Assembly (NCBI RefSeq): GCF_051859565.1
Contig: NZ_JBHYFK010000007.1
Span: forward strand, 1 to 64,000
Direction: 5' to 3'
Origin: Glycocaulis sp051859565
GTDB taxonomy: Bacteria; Pseudomonadota; Alphaproteobacteria; Caulobacterales; Maricaulaceae
DNA: 64,000 bases
The notes under the pieces were generated by a model. It saw only the letters and a list, made by a program, of their open reading frames with translations. It was not told the origin of the DNA and did no database searches. How positions within the stretch are numbered: the first letter of the stretch is position 1; each line of letters opens with the position of its first letter. Positions 51,227 to 59,235 of the stretch are shown here, one piece after another. Made by a program: the position numbers and the translations under genes.

Positions 51227-52573
51227 TTAAGCGCCCTGATTGACCGCGAAGCAGGCTTCGTTAAGCCGGGCCAGCTCGGCGCAGACCTGACGGGCCGTGG
51301 CCGGGTCGATCGCTTCAAAGCGCGCCCGCCAGAGCGAGCGGCCATCGCGCGTTACTTCCTCGGTCACTTGCGTGGCTCCTGACAGGGCAGGGGCAAGGCC
51401 CAGTACCGTTTCCAGACGGGCCTGTGCCACGGCACGCGAGCCGAACGCGCCCACCTGTACCGCCCATCCGCCGGTTGCGGCTCTGGCCGCTGGCTGGCTG
51501 GCGGATGCTACGGGTAGCGTTGCCGGCGCGGTTGAGTCAAAGCGTACCCGGTCACTGCCTGTGTCGCGGCCCGGACGGACGAGGTCTGGAATATCCTCCA
51601 CGACGATGCGTACCGGCGGCGCGGCCTCGCCATTACCCTCCACTGCCGAGCCCATCGCGGTAGGGCCGGGCAGGCCGGAGAGTTCAGCGGTGAGGATTTC
51701 CTGCTCGCGGATCGGACTGATGCGCGGCGAGCTCAGATTGGCCAGGATCATGCCATCGCGGCGGGCATCAAATGTGGAGAAGGCCGCTTCCACCAGCTCG
51801 GTCGCGTGCGCATCTCGCACCGGACCCGTCGCGCCGCCCATGACCACAGTGACGAGGCGGCGGCCATCGCGCTCTGCGGTGACGGCGATATTGAAGCCGG
51901 AGGCGCGGATATAGCCGGTTTTCATTCCGTCCACGCCGCGCACCCGGCCGACAAGCGTGTTGTGCGTGGTGTAGGTGCGCCCGGCATGGGTGAAGCTGCG
52001 CTCGTTGAAATAATGGAAATACTGGGGGAAATCGCGGTGCAGGGCGTGCGCCAGCCGGGCCATGTCGCGCGCCGTGGTACGCTGCGAGGCATCGGGCAGG
52101 CCGGAGGCATTGCGGAACACCGTGGCCGTCAGGCCCAGCTCCACGCCCCGGTCCGTCATCTGGGAGGCAAAAGCCGTCTCGCTGCCGCCCAGCCGCTCGG
52201 CGACCATCACGGCGACATCGTTGGCACTGCGGATAACCAGCGCGCGAATGGCGGTCTCCACGCTGATCGTGCCGCCAGCGGGCACACCAAGCTTTGAGGG
52301 CGGGCGCGAGGCCGCTTCGGCCGACATGGTAAGCTGGCTGGCAAGCGTCAGCTCGCCGCGCTCCAGCGCATCAAACAGCATGTAGAGCGTCATCATCTTG
52401 GTCAGCGATGCCGGGTAGCGCGTGGCATCAGGCCGGCGCGCATGCAGCACCTCGCCCGTATCCATGTCGGCGACGAACGCCGCGTAACGATCCTGCGCAA
52501 AGGCAGGCGCGCCCGGCACCAGAAGCGCGAGCGCAAACACCAGGAAGCAGGCGGCGAGATGACGATGTTTCAT
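51227..52573 (-). CDS. D-alanyl-D-alanine carboxypeptidase with SPOR domain
   Basis: A periplasmic penicillin-binding protein of the DacA/PBP5 type (S11) that trims peptidoglycan stem peptides. The 448-residue protein has a signal peptide (cleavage near 26, APAFAQ), the active-site tetrad Ser56-Leu-Thr-Lys59 in ASLTKMM, the SAN motif in VIRSANDVAVM, and KTG in GMKTGYI. The C-terminal 75 residues (GGWAVQVGAFGSRAVAQARL to CAELARLNEACF) form a SPOR domain, replacing the usual membrane anchor and suggesting septal targeting. It is divergent from the phasin gene. Confidence 0.93.
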   Translation of the reverse strand: MKHRHLAACFLVFALALLVPGAPAFAQDRYAAFVADMDTGEVLHARRPDATRYPASLTKMMTLYMLFDALERGELTLASQLTMSAEAASRPPSKLGVPAGGTISVETAIRALVIRSANDVAVMVAERLGGSETAFASQMTDRGVELGLTATVFRNASGLPDASQRTTARDMARLAHALHRDFPQYFHYFNERSFTHAGRTYTTHNTLVGRVRGVDGMKTGYIRASGFNIAVTAERDGRRLVTVVMGGATGPVRDAHATELVEAAFSTFDARRDGMILANLSSPRISPIREQEILTAELSGLPGPTAMGSAVEGNGEAAPPVRIVVEDIPDLVRPGRDTGSDRVRFDSTAPATLPVASASQPAARAATGGWAVQVGAFGSRAVAQARLETVLGLAPALSGATQVTEEVTRDGRSLWRARFEAIDPATARQVCAELARLNEACFAVNQGA

Positions 52574-52634
52574 AGGCCCGCAAGATCACAGCAATGCGTT
52601 GACGGGCCGTTAACCGCCTTTCACAACGGGGAAA

Positions 52635-52649
52635 TTGTGCGCTGCACAA
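52635..52649. promoter_or_regulatory. candidate operator palindrome upstream of the phasin gene
   Basis: A perfect inverted repeat TTGTGC-GCT-GCACAA sits 8 bases upstream of the -35 element of the predicted phasin promoter. TGC-rich sites of this kind are used by PhaR repressors in front of phasin genes in other alphaproteobacteria. Binding here is inferred. Confidence 0.45.
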
Positions 52650-52656
52650 AATATTC

Positions 52657-52685
52657 TTGACTTCAGCGCCGCGATTCCACATATT
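52657..52685 (+). promoter_or_regulatory. sigma70-like promoter of the phasin gene
   Basis: TTGACT (52657-52662), a 17-base spacer, and CATATT (52680-52685) resemble a -35/-10 pair, placed 37 bases before the start codon at 52723. Confidence 0.5.
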
Positions 52686-52722
52686 TGCTGCAGTTGCGAA
52701 CTGAAAAGCAGGACCCAGTCCC

Positions 52723-53403
52723 ATGCCGGCCGACGCTGAAAACACAAACGCCGAGACCGCCACGACGGAAGCAAAACCCGTTGTGACGAAGGCGGTGGCC
52801 AGCCCGGCGCCCAAGGCAAAGGCACCTGCTGCCAAGTCTGAACCGAAGCCTGAGGCGGCTGCCGCGCCTGCGAAGAAAGCGGCGCCGTCCCCGAAGAAAC
52901 CCGCGTCCCGTAAGCCCTCCGCCCCCCGCAAGTATACGGGCGCTGTAAAAGGAAATACTGTCATGGCTGCTGCCAAGAAAGACCTCGCCAAGGAAACGTT
53001 TGAAACCTTCACCGCCGCGTCGAACGACGCCGTGAAGGACAGCATCGAGAAGTCGATGGCTGCCGTGAACGATCTCAGCGCCTTCCACAAGAATTCGGTC
53101 GAAGCCGTGATCGCCTCTGCGACCACCGCGTCGAAAGGCTTTGAAGAGCTGAACGCTCTGGCCGCCGGCTATGCCAAGAAGTCGATGGAAGACGGCATGG
53201 TTGCCGCCAAGTCGCTGGCCTCTGCCAAGTCGGTCCAGGAAGTGATCGAGATCCAGTCCGAATACACCAAAACCTCGCTCGAAGCCTATCTCGCCGAGAT
53301 GAACAAGGTCTCCGACCATGTGTCCTCGATGATGAAAGACTCCCTGAAGCCGCTCAACGAGCGCTTCGCGGCAGCTGTCGAGTTGATGCAATCCCAGCGC
53401 TAA
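52723..53403 (+). CDS. phasin family protein with Pro/Ala/Lys-rich N-terminal region
   Basis: A 226-residue protein. Residues 1-80 are disordered and rich in Ala, Pro and Lys (APKAKAPAAKSEPKPEAAA). From about residue 81 comes a helical phasin domain (DLAKETFETFTAASNDAVKD, LSAFHKNSVEAVIASATTASKG, KSVQEVIEIQSEYTKTSLEAY, KPLNERFAAAVELM), which coats polyhydroxyalkanoate granules. A second in-frame ATG at 52963 has a better ribosome site (AAAAGGA, about 9 bases), so a short 146-residue form may also be made. No pha synthase gene is in the window. Tandem terminators follow. Confidence 0.88.
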   Translation: MPADAENTNAETATTEAKPVVTKAVASPAPKAKAPAAKSEPKPEAAAAPAKKAAPSPKKPASRKPSAPRKYTGAVKGNTVMAAAKKDLAKETFETFTAASNDAVKDSIEKSMAAVNDLSAFHKNSVEAVIASATTASKGFEELNALAAGYAKKSMEDGMVAAKSLASAKSVQEVIEIQSEYTKTSLEAYLAEMNKVSDHVSSMMKDSLKPLNERFAAAVELMQSQR

Positions 53404-53475
53404 ATTCATAGCGCGTACAGATTTCCGGCAGGCGAGGGGCCAATCCCTCGCCGCTGGTGACAAGTCCTCCCTGAC

Positions 53476-53504
53476 TGGCCCGGCTCTGCCGGGCCATTTT
53501 TTTT
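53476..53504 (+). terminator. intrinsic terminator 1 after the phasin gene
   Basis: A perfect 9-base stem TGGCCCGGC / GCCGGGCCA with loop TCT, followed by eight T residues. It begins 73 bases after the stop codon. Confidence 0.88.
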
Positions 53505-53516
53505 ACTGGAGACGTC

Positions 53517-53547
53517 TGGCCCGGCCCTGTGCCGGGCCATTTTTTTT
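53517..53547 (+). terminator. intrinsic terminator 2 after the phasin gene
   Basis: A second stem with the identical arms TGGCCCGGC / GCCGGGCCA, loop CCTGT, followed by eight T residues. It lies 12 bases beyond terminator 1. Confidence 0.85.
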
Positions 53548-53594
53548 GTTCGGGATGGCTGGTCCGTTTAAGGGACATCGGCCACTCCAACAGA

Positions 53595-54260
53595 TTGTCA
53601 TCACCCGCGCATGCGGGTGATCCATGCCTGAGAATTGCAGCTTGCATTATTCTTTGCAGGCATGGGTTCCCCGGACCTCGCTGGCGCTCGGCCGGAGAAT
53701 GACAACCGCTACAACGCCCGATCTCGTCATTCCAGAAGCCCGAAGGGCTATCTGGAACCCAGTTGCTTAAAAAAACTGGGTTCCGGCTCTTCGCTTCGCT
53801 GCGGCCGGAATGACGAGGGGAGGGGCGTGGCAGTGATTGGACGGTCCAACCTGTTTGCGTTTCCCCGACGCACGTCGGGGTCCAGAAAAAGACTGGGCAC
53901 CGGCTCATCCCGGTGAAACGTGCGTGAGGAGGTATCAATCCCCGGCAGCCTGCTCATCCTCTCGTCGTTCCCGCGCAGGCGGGAACCCAGCTTTTTATCT
54001 CTGGGTCCCCCGTCGGGGCGGGGGACCCCGGTGGATAGGTCAATGGCCATTCGGACCGCTTCGCGGCCTGAAAAGCGCGAACGCGCGTGGTTTTTATGGA
54101 TGCTCCGCACATCCGCGTGTCGCCCTCGCATGAGCTCGGACGCCCGTTCGGGCTTGCGGCGGCCACAGGCCGCCGAAAAGCGCGACTGCGCGTTATTTTA
54201 GTTCCGCAACGCATCCGCGTTGCGATCTTCCGCGAAAAGTCGCGGGCGCGCGTTCGCGCT
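53595..54260. repeat. dense mosaic of palindromic repeats
   Basis: In the 950-base gap between the phasin and tRNA-Thr genes there is no supportable gene. It holds TCACCCGCGCATGCGGGTGA; GGGTTCCCCGGACCTCGC ... GGAGAATGACA; ATTCCAGAAGCCCGAAGGGC ... CTGGAACCCAG with an inverted GGTTCCGGC ... GCCGGAATGACGAGG (53728-53818); an inverted CACCGG unit (53895); a truncated CGTTCCCGCGCAGGCGGGAACCCAG (53962); and the CGCAACGCATCCGCGTTGCG block (about 54206-54225), inverted relative to 20441. Confidence 0.82.
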
Positions 54261-54353
54261 CTTCGGATGGCGCTTCGCCGTCCGCAAGGCCGACCGGCCG
54301 CCGGGCACTTTTGCCCGCACCGACCGAGCGGAGGCGAGGGAGGACAAGAAATA

Positions 54354-54428
54354 TGGTGCCGGCGGAGAGGATCGAACTCCCGACCTTCGGTTTACAAAAC
54401 CGCTGCACTACCGCTGTGCTACGCCGGC
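54354..54428 (-). tRNA. tRNA-Thr (anticodon TGT)
   Basis: A 75-base tRNA with encoded CCA on the minus strand. The acceptor stem is GCCGGCG/CGCCGGC, the D stem GCAC/GTGC, the anticodon loop TTTGTAA with anticodon TGT, and the T stem-loop GGGAG-TTCGATC-CTCTC. The outermost anticodon-stem pair is a G-A mismatch, seen also in other threonine tRNAs of the group. Confidence 0.94.
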
Positions 54429-54509
54429 CAATGCGCTGTGCGCGCTGCGTCATAAAACGAAAGCGGCGCGCCGGGCAAGCGCGCCGCTGCCGCACACAGT
54501 GTCAAAGCC

Positions 54510-54917
54510 TCACTTGCGCCAGACCAGAATGGCCGATGCCGCGAGTATCCCCAGCAGGAGATGCACCGCGTCCAGCGCCAGCGCGCCGGGTGTCATGGTG
54601 ATGGCGTAGGCAAAGCCGTAGAGCAGCGTGCTGAGCGAGAAGCCCGCCCAGACGATGAATCCGATGCGCAAATGCGCCTTCAATCCGGCGGCATTTGCCG
54701 TCTGGAACAGCGCGGCGAGTCCCAGCACGGTCAGGACCGGCATGACCGGCCCCAGGAAGATTTTCCATTCATGGCCGGCAAAGCTGTCCGCCGTGTAGCC
54801 GTACTGCTCCATCCAGAAGGCGGAGAAGACAAGGCCGTATATGAGATAACCGATGATGTAGATGGCGACCGCAGCGGCAATGACCGCTAGAAGGTCGTGA
54901 CCGAAAATTCTGGGCAT
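54510..54917 (-). CDS. DUF1761-like membrane protein
   Basis: A 135-residue protein with four hydrophobic segments. IGYLIYGLVFSAFWMEQYG near the first helix and the even helix spacing fit the DUF1761 family of small membrane proteins with unknown function. It lies upstream of and divergent from metG, with a gap of about 107 bases between start codons. Confidence 0.7.
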   Translation of the reverse strand: MPRIFGHDLLAVIAAAVAIYIIGYLIYGLVFSAFWMEQYGYTADSFAGHEWKIFLGPVMPVLTVLGLAALFQTANAAGLKAHLRIGFIVWAGFSLSTLLYGFAYAITMTPGALALDAVHLLLGILAASAILVWRK

Positions 54918-55024
54918 GAGTGTTTCCCTCCCCGTCCGGGGCGGCTATTGCTCCGCCCTCGAACCGTCATTGATGGCGCGGCTTGCGCCTGCCTTAACCA
55001 TACGCCCATCGGGGATTTGCCGCC

Positions 55025-56731
55025 ATGGCCCGCATACTGATCACCTCCGCCCTGCCTTACATCAATGGAATCAAGCATCTGGGCAATCTGGCCGGCTCCA
55101 TGCTGCCCGCTGATGTCTATGCGCGTTTCCAGCGGATGCGGGGCCATGAGGTGCTCTATATCTGCGCCACGGACGAGCACGGCACCCCGGCAGAGCTGGC
55201 CGCTGCGGCTGCGGGCCAGGATGTGCGCACCTATTGCGATGAGCAGCACGAGATACAGAAGACAATCGGCGAGCGCTTTGCGCTGTCATGGGACTATTTC
55301 GGGCGCACCTCGTCGCCCGAAAACGCACAGCTGACCCAGCATTTCGCCGAAGTGCTGGAAAGCCGCGGCCTGATCGCGGAGATCGTTGAAAAGCAGATCT
55401 ATTCCAAGGCCGACAAGCGCTTCCTGCCGGACCGCTATGTGGAAGGCACCTGCCCGAACTGTGGCTATGAGAAAGCGCGCGGCGACCAGTGCGATAATTG
55501 CGGCAAGCTGCTGGAACCGACCGATCTGATCGAGCCCTATTCCACCATTTCCGGCTCGCGTGATCTGGAAGTACGCGACACGCGCCATCTCCAGCTTCGC
55601 CAGAGCCAGATGGAGCCGCGCCTGCGCCAATGGGTGGACGAGGCCACGAACTGGCCGCAGCTCGCCCGCTCCATCGCCTATAAATGGCTGGATGAAGGCC
55701 TGCGCGACCGCACCATCACCCGCGATCTCTCATGGGGCGTGAAGGTGACCAAGGATGGTGGCCCCCGCGAGGGCTTTGAGGACAAGGTCTTCTATGTCTG
55801 GTTCGATGCCCCCATCGGCTATATCGCGGCGACGGCTGAATGGGCGAAGGACACGGGGAATGACTGGGAGCGCTGGTGGCGCACCGACAAGGGCGCGGGC
55901 GATGTCTCCTACGTCCAGTTCATGGGCAAGGATAATGTCGCCTTCCACACGGTCAGCTTCCCCGCAACCATCCTCGGCTCCGATGAACCGTGGAAGCTGG
56001 TGGATCGCCTGAAAGCCTTCAACTGGCTGAACTGGTATGGCGGCAAATTCTCCACCAGCCAGAAACGCGGCGTGTTCATGGACGCGGCGCTCGATCTGCT
56101 GCCGTCCGATTACTGGCGCTGGTATCTGACCTCGAACGCGCCGGAAGGCTCTGACACCCAGTTCACCTGGGAGAGCTTTCAGGGCGTGATCAATTCAGAC
56201 CTCGCCAATGTGCTGGGCAATTTCGTCAACCGGATCACCAAGTATTGCGCGGCGAAATTCGACGGGCAGGTGCCAGCCGCCGGCACGCCCGGCGAGGCGG
56301 AAGCGTGGATCGCGGCCGAGCTGTCTGAACGGCTGCAAGCGCTCAGCGCGCATTATGAGGCGATGGAATACCGCAAGGCGGCGGCCGAGACCCGCGCCAT
56401 CTGGGCGGCGGGCAATGAATACCTGACCCGAGCCGAGCCGTGGGTGAAGTACAAGAGCGATGTGGATGCTGCCGCCGTGGGCGTGCGCACCGGCCTCAAT
56501 CTGGCGGCGCTGTTTGCCATTATCGCCCAGCCCATCATCCCGGACACGGCCAAGAAGGTTCTGGACGCGCTCGGCGTTCCTGAAGACAGGCGCAGCTGGC
56601 CGGACTGGCAGGACAAGACCCTGCTCGACGCCCTGCCGCATGGCCACGCCATCACCCCGCCCGATGTGCTCTTTGCCAAGATCGAGGATGCGTCGGTGGA
56701 GGAATGGAAGGAGAGGTTCGGCGGGGAGTGA
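55025..56731 (+). CDS. metG: methionyl-tRNA synthetase
   Basis: Charges tRNA-Met. The 568-residue protein has the class I motifs: ITSALPYINGIKHLGN (HIGH form HLGN) and KFSTSQKRG (KMSKS form with changes typical of this MetRS type), plus YICATDEHGTP. The zinc knuckle has two pairs, CPNCGYEKARGDQCDNCG. It lacks the C-terminal EMAP/tRNA-binding extension of about 100 residues found in some bacteria. This shorter type is normal for several lineages, and dimerisation through that domain is not expected. Confidence 0.94.
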   Translation: MARILITSALPYINGIKHLGNLAGSMLPADVYARFQRMRGHEVLYICATDEHGTPAELAAAAAGQDVRTYCDEQHEIQKTIGERFALSWDYFGRTSSPENAQLTQHFAEVLESRGLIAEIVEKQIYSKADKRFLPDRYVEGTCPNCGYEKARGDQCDNCGKLLEPTDLIEPYSTISGSRDLEVRDTRHLQLRQSQMEPRLRQWVDEATNWPQLARSIAYKWLDEGLRDRTITRDLSWGVKVTKDGGPREGFEDKVFYVWFDAPIGYIAATAEWAKDTGNDWERWWRTDKGAGDVSYVQFMGKDNVAFHTVSFPATILGSDEPWKLVDRLKAFNWLNWYGGKFSTSQKRGVFMDAALDLLPSDYWRWYLTSNAPEGSDTQFTWESFQGVINSDLANVLGNFVNRITKYCAAKFDGQVPAAGTPGEAEAWIAAELSERLQALSAHYEAMEYRKAAAETRAIWAAGNEYLTRAEPWVKYKSDVDAAAVGVRTGLNLAALFAIIAQPIIPDTAKKVLDALGVPEDRRSWPDWQDKTLLDALPHGHAITPPDVLFAKIEDASVEEWKERFGGE

Positions 56732-56736
56732 TTTTT

Positions 56737-57115
56737 CCCTCGTCCTTCGAGACGCTCGCTGCGCTCGTCCTCAGGATGAGGGAAAAAGCCGCACACACCC
56801 TCATCCTGAGGAGGCCGAAGGCCGTCTCGAAGGACGAGGGTGTGCCGAGCGGAACCTCTCAGGCATGGGTGGCCCGGATAAACCGGGCCATGACAGGGTT
56901 GGTATTTCTGAAATCCCGGAAGCGCGCAGCGCTATCCGGGACCTCGTGCAGGATGTGTGACGATGTCCTCCCCCGTTTACGGCGGGGTGAGGCGCGGAGC
57001 GGCGAACGACAGCGCAGCTGACGGAGGGGGGATCTTGTTTGGATTACCCCCTCTCGGCCCTTCGGGCCACTCCCCCCGCAGGCGGGGGGAGAAATCGGCG
57101 CGGCCCCGGAATGAC
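56737..57115. repeat. mosaic of repeats in the 398-base gap after metG
   Basis: No gene. In order: the long inverted repeat CCTCGTCCTTCGAGACG ... CGTCTCGAAGGACGAGG (56737-56840); a CATGGGTGGCCCGGATAAAC unit ending ATGACA; the AAATCCCGGAAGCGCGCAGCG hairpin (56910-56955); a CTCCCCCGTTTACGGCGGGG unit with GACGGAGGGGGGA; and its inverted partner ending CCCCCCGCAGGCGGGGGGAG. Confidence 0.82.
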
Positions 57116-57129
57116 GAGCTAAGGGGCAG

Positions 57130-57819
57130 TCAGCGCAAACTCCGCTTCCCCGCCTTCACCAGCTCGGCGGTGCGGGTTTCGATGGCCTCTTCCAGTGCGG
57201 TGATGAAGGCTTTGGGATCATCGCCGGGGTGGATCGGGTCCAGCAGCTCGATAATGGCAAGGCCGGGACGGAATTCCCATTTCTGCTGCGGCCAGAACAC
57301 GCCGAGATTAGTGGCGACCGGAATGACAGGCCGGTTCAGCACTCTGGCCAGCTGGTAGACGCCGAGCCGGTAGCGCTTTTTGCGGCCAACCTCGCTCAAG
57401 CCCCCTTCGGGATAGATCAGCACATCGCGGCCGGAGCGTTGAAGCGCCTGCAGGCCGGTATCAAGGCCGCCATTGGTGCGTTTCCCGCCTGCATTATCGA
57501 CGACAACGGCCTCGGCGCGTTTGAGTATCCAGCCCACCAGCGGGTATTTGAGCATGTGATCGCCGATCACATAGGTCAGCTCGCGATGGCGCGAGACCAG
57601 GCAGATGCCGTCGCCCCAGGACTGGTGTTTGGACGCGATCACCGCAGGCTCGGTATCGGGCAGTACGTGCAGGCGGCGCACCAGCAGGTTCAGCCCGCAC
57701 AGGGCCATCCAGCCGGTCATGGCGCGGCAATAGAGCCAGATCGCGCCAACCGTCGCCCAGCGGCCGGGGATCAGCGTGGCGGGAGCGACGAGAAATACGC
57801 CGATGGCCACCGTGATCAC
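57130..57819 (-). CDS. 1-acyl-glycerol-3-phosphate acyltransferase-like protein (PlsC family)
   Basis: An inner-membrane acyltransferase, 229 residues from GTG 57819. The PlsC blocks are VIASKHQSWGD (an HX4D variant with His, Ser and Asp), a lipid-site segment IGDHMLKYPLVGW, LIYPEGGLSEVG (the EGT-type block) and VIPVATNLG. It has an N-terminal hydrophobic helix. The frame is open 11 codons further to CTG 57852, where GGGAG sits 6 bases upstream and the sequence gains LRTHIFHSGYW before the helix. That is probably the real start. It would make lysophosphatidate into phosphatidate, but the acyl acceptor is not certain. Confidence 0.82.
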   Translation of the reverse strand: MITVAIGVFLVAPATLIPGRWATVGAIWLYCRAMTGWMALCGLNLLVRRLHVLPDTEPAVIASKHQSWGDGICLVSRHRELTYVIGDHMLKYPLVGWILKRAEAVVVDNAGGKRTNGGLDTGLQALQRSGRDVLIYPEGGLSEVGRKKRYRLGVYQLARVLNRPVIPVATNLGVFWPQQKWEFRPGLAIIELLDPIHPGDDPKAFITALEEAIETRTAELVKAGKRSLR

Positions 57820-57922
57820 CCAGTAGCCGGAATGGAAGATATGCGTTCGCAGGGCGCTCTCCCTTGCCGCGTGAGGGGGCTATGATGGAACGCGCAGCGA
57901 TTCCGTAAAAGGGGGAGGGCAC

Positions 57923-59125
57923 ATGCCGCCAAAGAACATCGCCATTGCGGGCTGTGGCCCGGCCGGGCTTGCTGCCGCGCTGCTGCTGCACCGTGATGGC
58001 CATCGCGTGAGGCTTTATGAGCGCTTCGAGACGCCGCGCCCGATTGGGTCCGGCCTGCTGATCCAGCCGACGGGGCTCGCCGTGCTGGAAAGGCTGGGCC
58101 TCGACACGGCGCTGAAGGCCCACGCAAGCCCCGTAGAGCGCCTTCTTGGCAAGGCGGTGCGGTCGGGTGCGACGGTGCTGGACGTGCGCTACAGCGCCCT
58201 TGGGACGCCGCTACGGGTGGGTCTGGGTATCCACCGCGCGGCGCTGTTCTCGATCCTTTATGACGCCGTGCTGGCTGAGGCCATTCCGGTCCATACATCC
58301 GCCGAGATCACAGGCAGCGAGCTGGGGCCGAACGGCCATCGCGCACTGGTGATGGCCGATGGATCGCGGGAAGGCCCGTTTGATCTGATTGTGGATGCGC
58401 TGGGCACGCGCACGCCTTTGGCGCCGCCGACGGGCAAGGAGCTGGAATACGGCGCGCTCTGGGCGAGCCTTGACTGGCCGGATGCGTCTGAGCTGAACCC
58501 CCACGCGCTGGAGCAGCGATACCGCGCCGCCTCCATCATGGCGGGCGTGCTGCCCATCGGCACCGCGCCGGGAGATCCACAGGCCAAGGCGGCGCTCTTC
58601 TGGTCCATCAAGGGAGCCGATGTGGCCGCCTGGCGCGAGGCGGGGCTGGATGCGTGGAAAGCGCAGGTGCGCGCCGTCTGGCCGGCCGTGGAGCCGCTAC
58701 TGGACCAGATCGGTGATCCTGATCAGCTCGTCTTTGCCCGCTATGCGCACCGCACGCTGAAAACACCCGGCGAAACCGGCCTCATCCATATCGGCGATGC
58801 CTGGCACTCGGCCAGCCCCCAGCTGGGGCAGGGCGCCAACATGGCGCTGCTGGATGCGTGGGCGCTGGCGCTGGCCTTGCGGAGCGAGACGGATGTAAGC
58901 GCCGCCATCGCCCGCGCGATTGCCTATCGGCGCTTCCATGTCTGGCTTTATCAGGTGCTCACCGCCTTCTTCACCCCGGTCTACCAGTCCGACAGCCGCT
59001 TCATCCCCTTCCTGCGCGACCGGCTGGTCGGCCCCGTCTCCAAGGTCTGGCCCGCGCCCGGCATACAGGCGGCTCTGGTCAGCGGGCTGGTCGGCGCGCC
59101 TTTGGGCCGTCTTGATCTTGCCTGA
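57923..59125 (+). CDS. FAD-dependent aromatic-type monooxygenase
   Basis: A 400-residue flavoprotein monooxygenase of the PHBH/UbiH class. N-terminal IAIAGCGPAGLAAALLL with LYERF binds the ADP part, GSGLLIQPTGLAVLERLG is a substrate-side segment, DLIVDALGTRTPL corresponds to the DG region, and GDAWHSASPQLGQGANMALLDA is the second FAD motif. The C-terminal segment is hydrophobic with Trp and Tyr. The substrate is unknown: a small aromatic, salicylate-like or quinone precursor is plausible. It is divergent from the acyltransferase gene, with 70-100 bases between starts. Confidence 0.88.
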   Translation: MPPKNIAIAGCGPAGLAAALLLHRDGHRVRLYERFETPRPIGSGLLIQPTGLAVLERLGLDTALKAHASPVERLLGKAVRSGATVLDVRYSALGTPLRVGLGIHRAALFSILYDAVLAEAIPVHTSAEITGSELGPNGHRALVMADGSREGPFDLIVDALGTRTPLAPPTGKELEYGALWASLDWPDASELNPHALEQRYRAASIMAGVLPIGTAPGDPQAKAALFWSIKGADVAAWREAGLDAWKAQVRAVWPAVEPLLDQIGDPDQLVFARYAHRTLKTPGETGLIHIGDAWHSASPQLGQGANMALLDAWALALALRSETDVSAAIARAIAYRRFHVWLYQVLTAFFTPVYQSDSRFIPFLRDRLVGPVSKVWPAPGIQAALVSGLVGAPLGRLDLA

Positions 59126-59235
59126 AACCGCGTCCCCGCCTTGACATTGGCGGCGTGGCGATGCCTTTTCCGCGCTGATTTTCAAGGCGGGTCCCATCAC
59201 CCGTTTCCACCCCCGTTTTCAAAGAGCCCTGACCC

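Noticed and set aside
53635..54201. Several 90-130 codon frames between the phasin and tRNA-Thr genes
   Set aside because: They translate palindromic repeats (the same peptides appear at other repeat loci), lack ribosome sites and have no homology I recognise.
54087..54609. Overlapping frames across tRNA-Thr
   Set aside because: They cross a complete tRNA and repeats.
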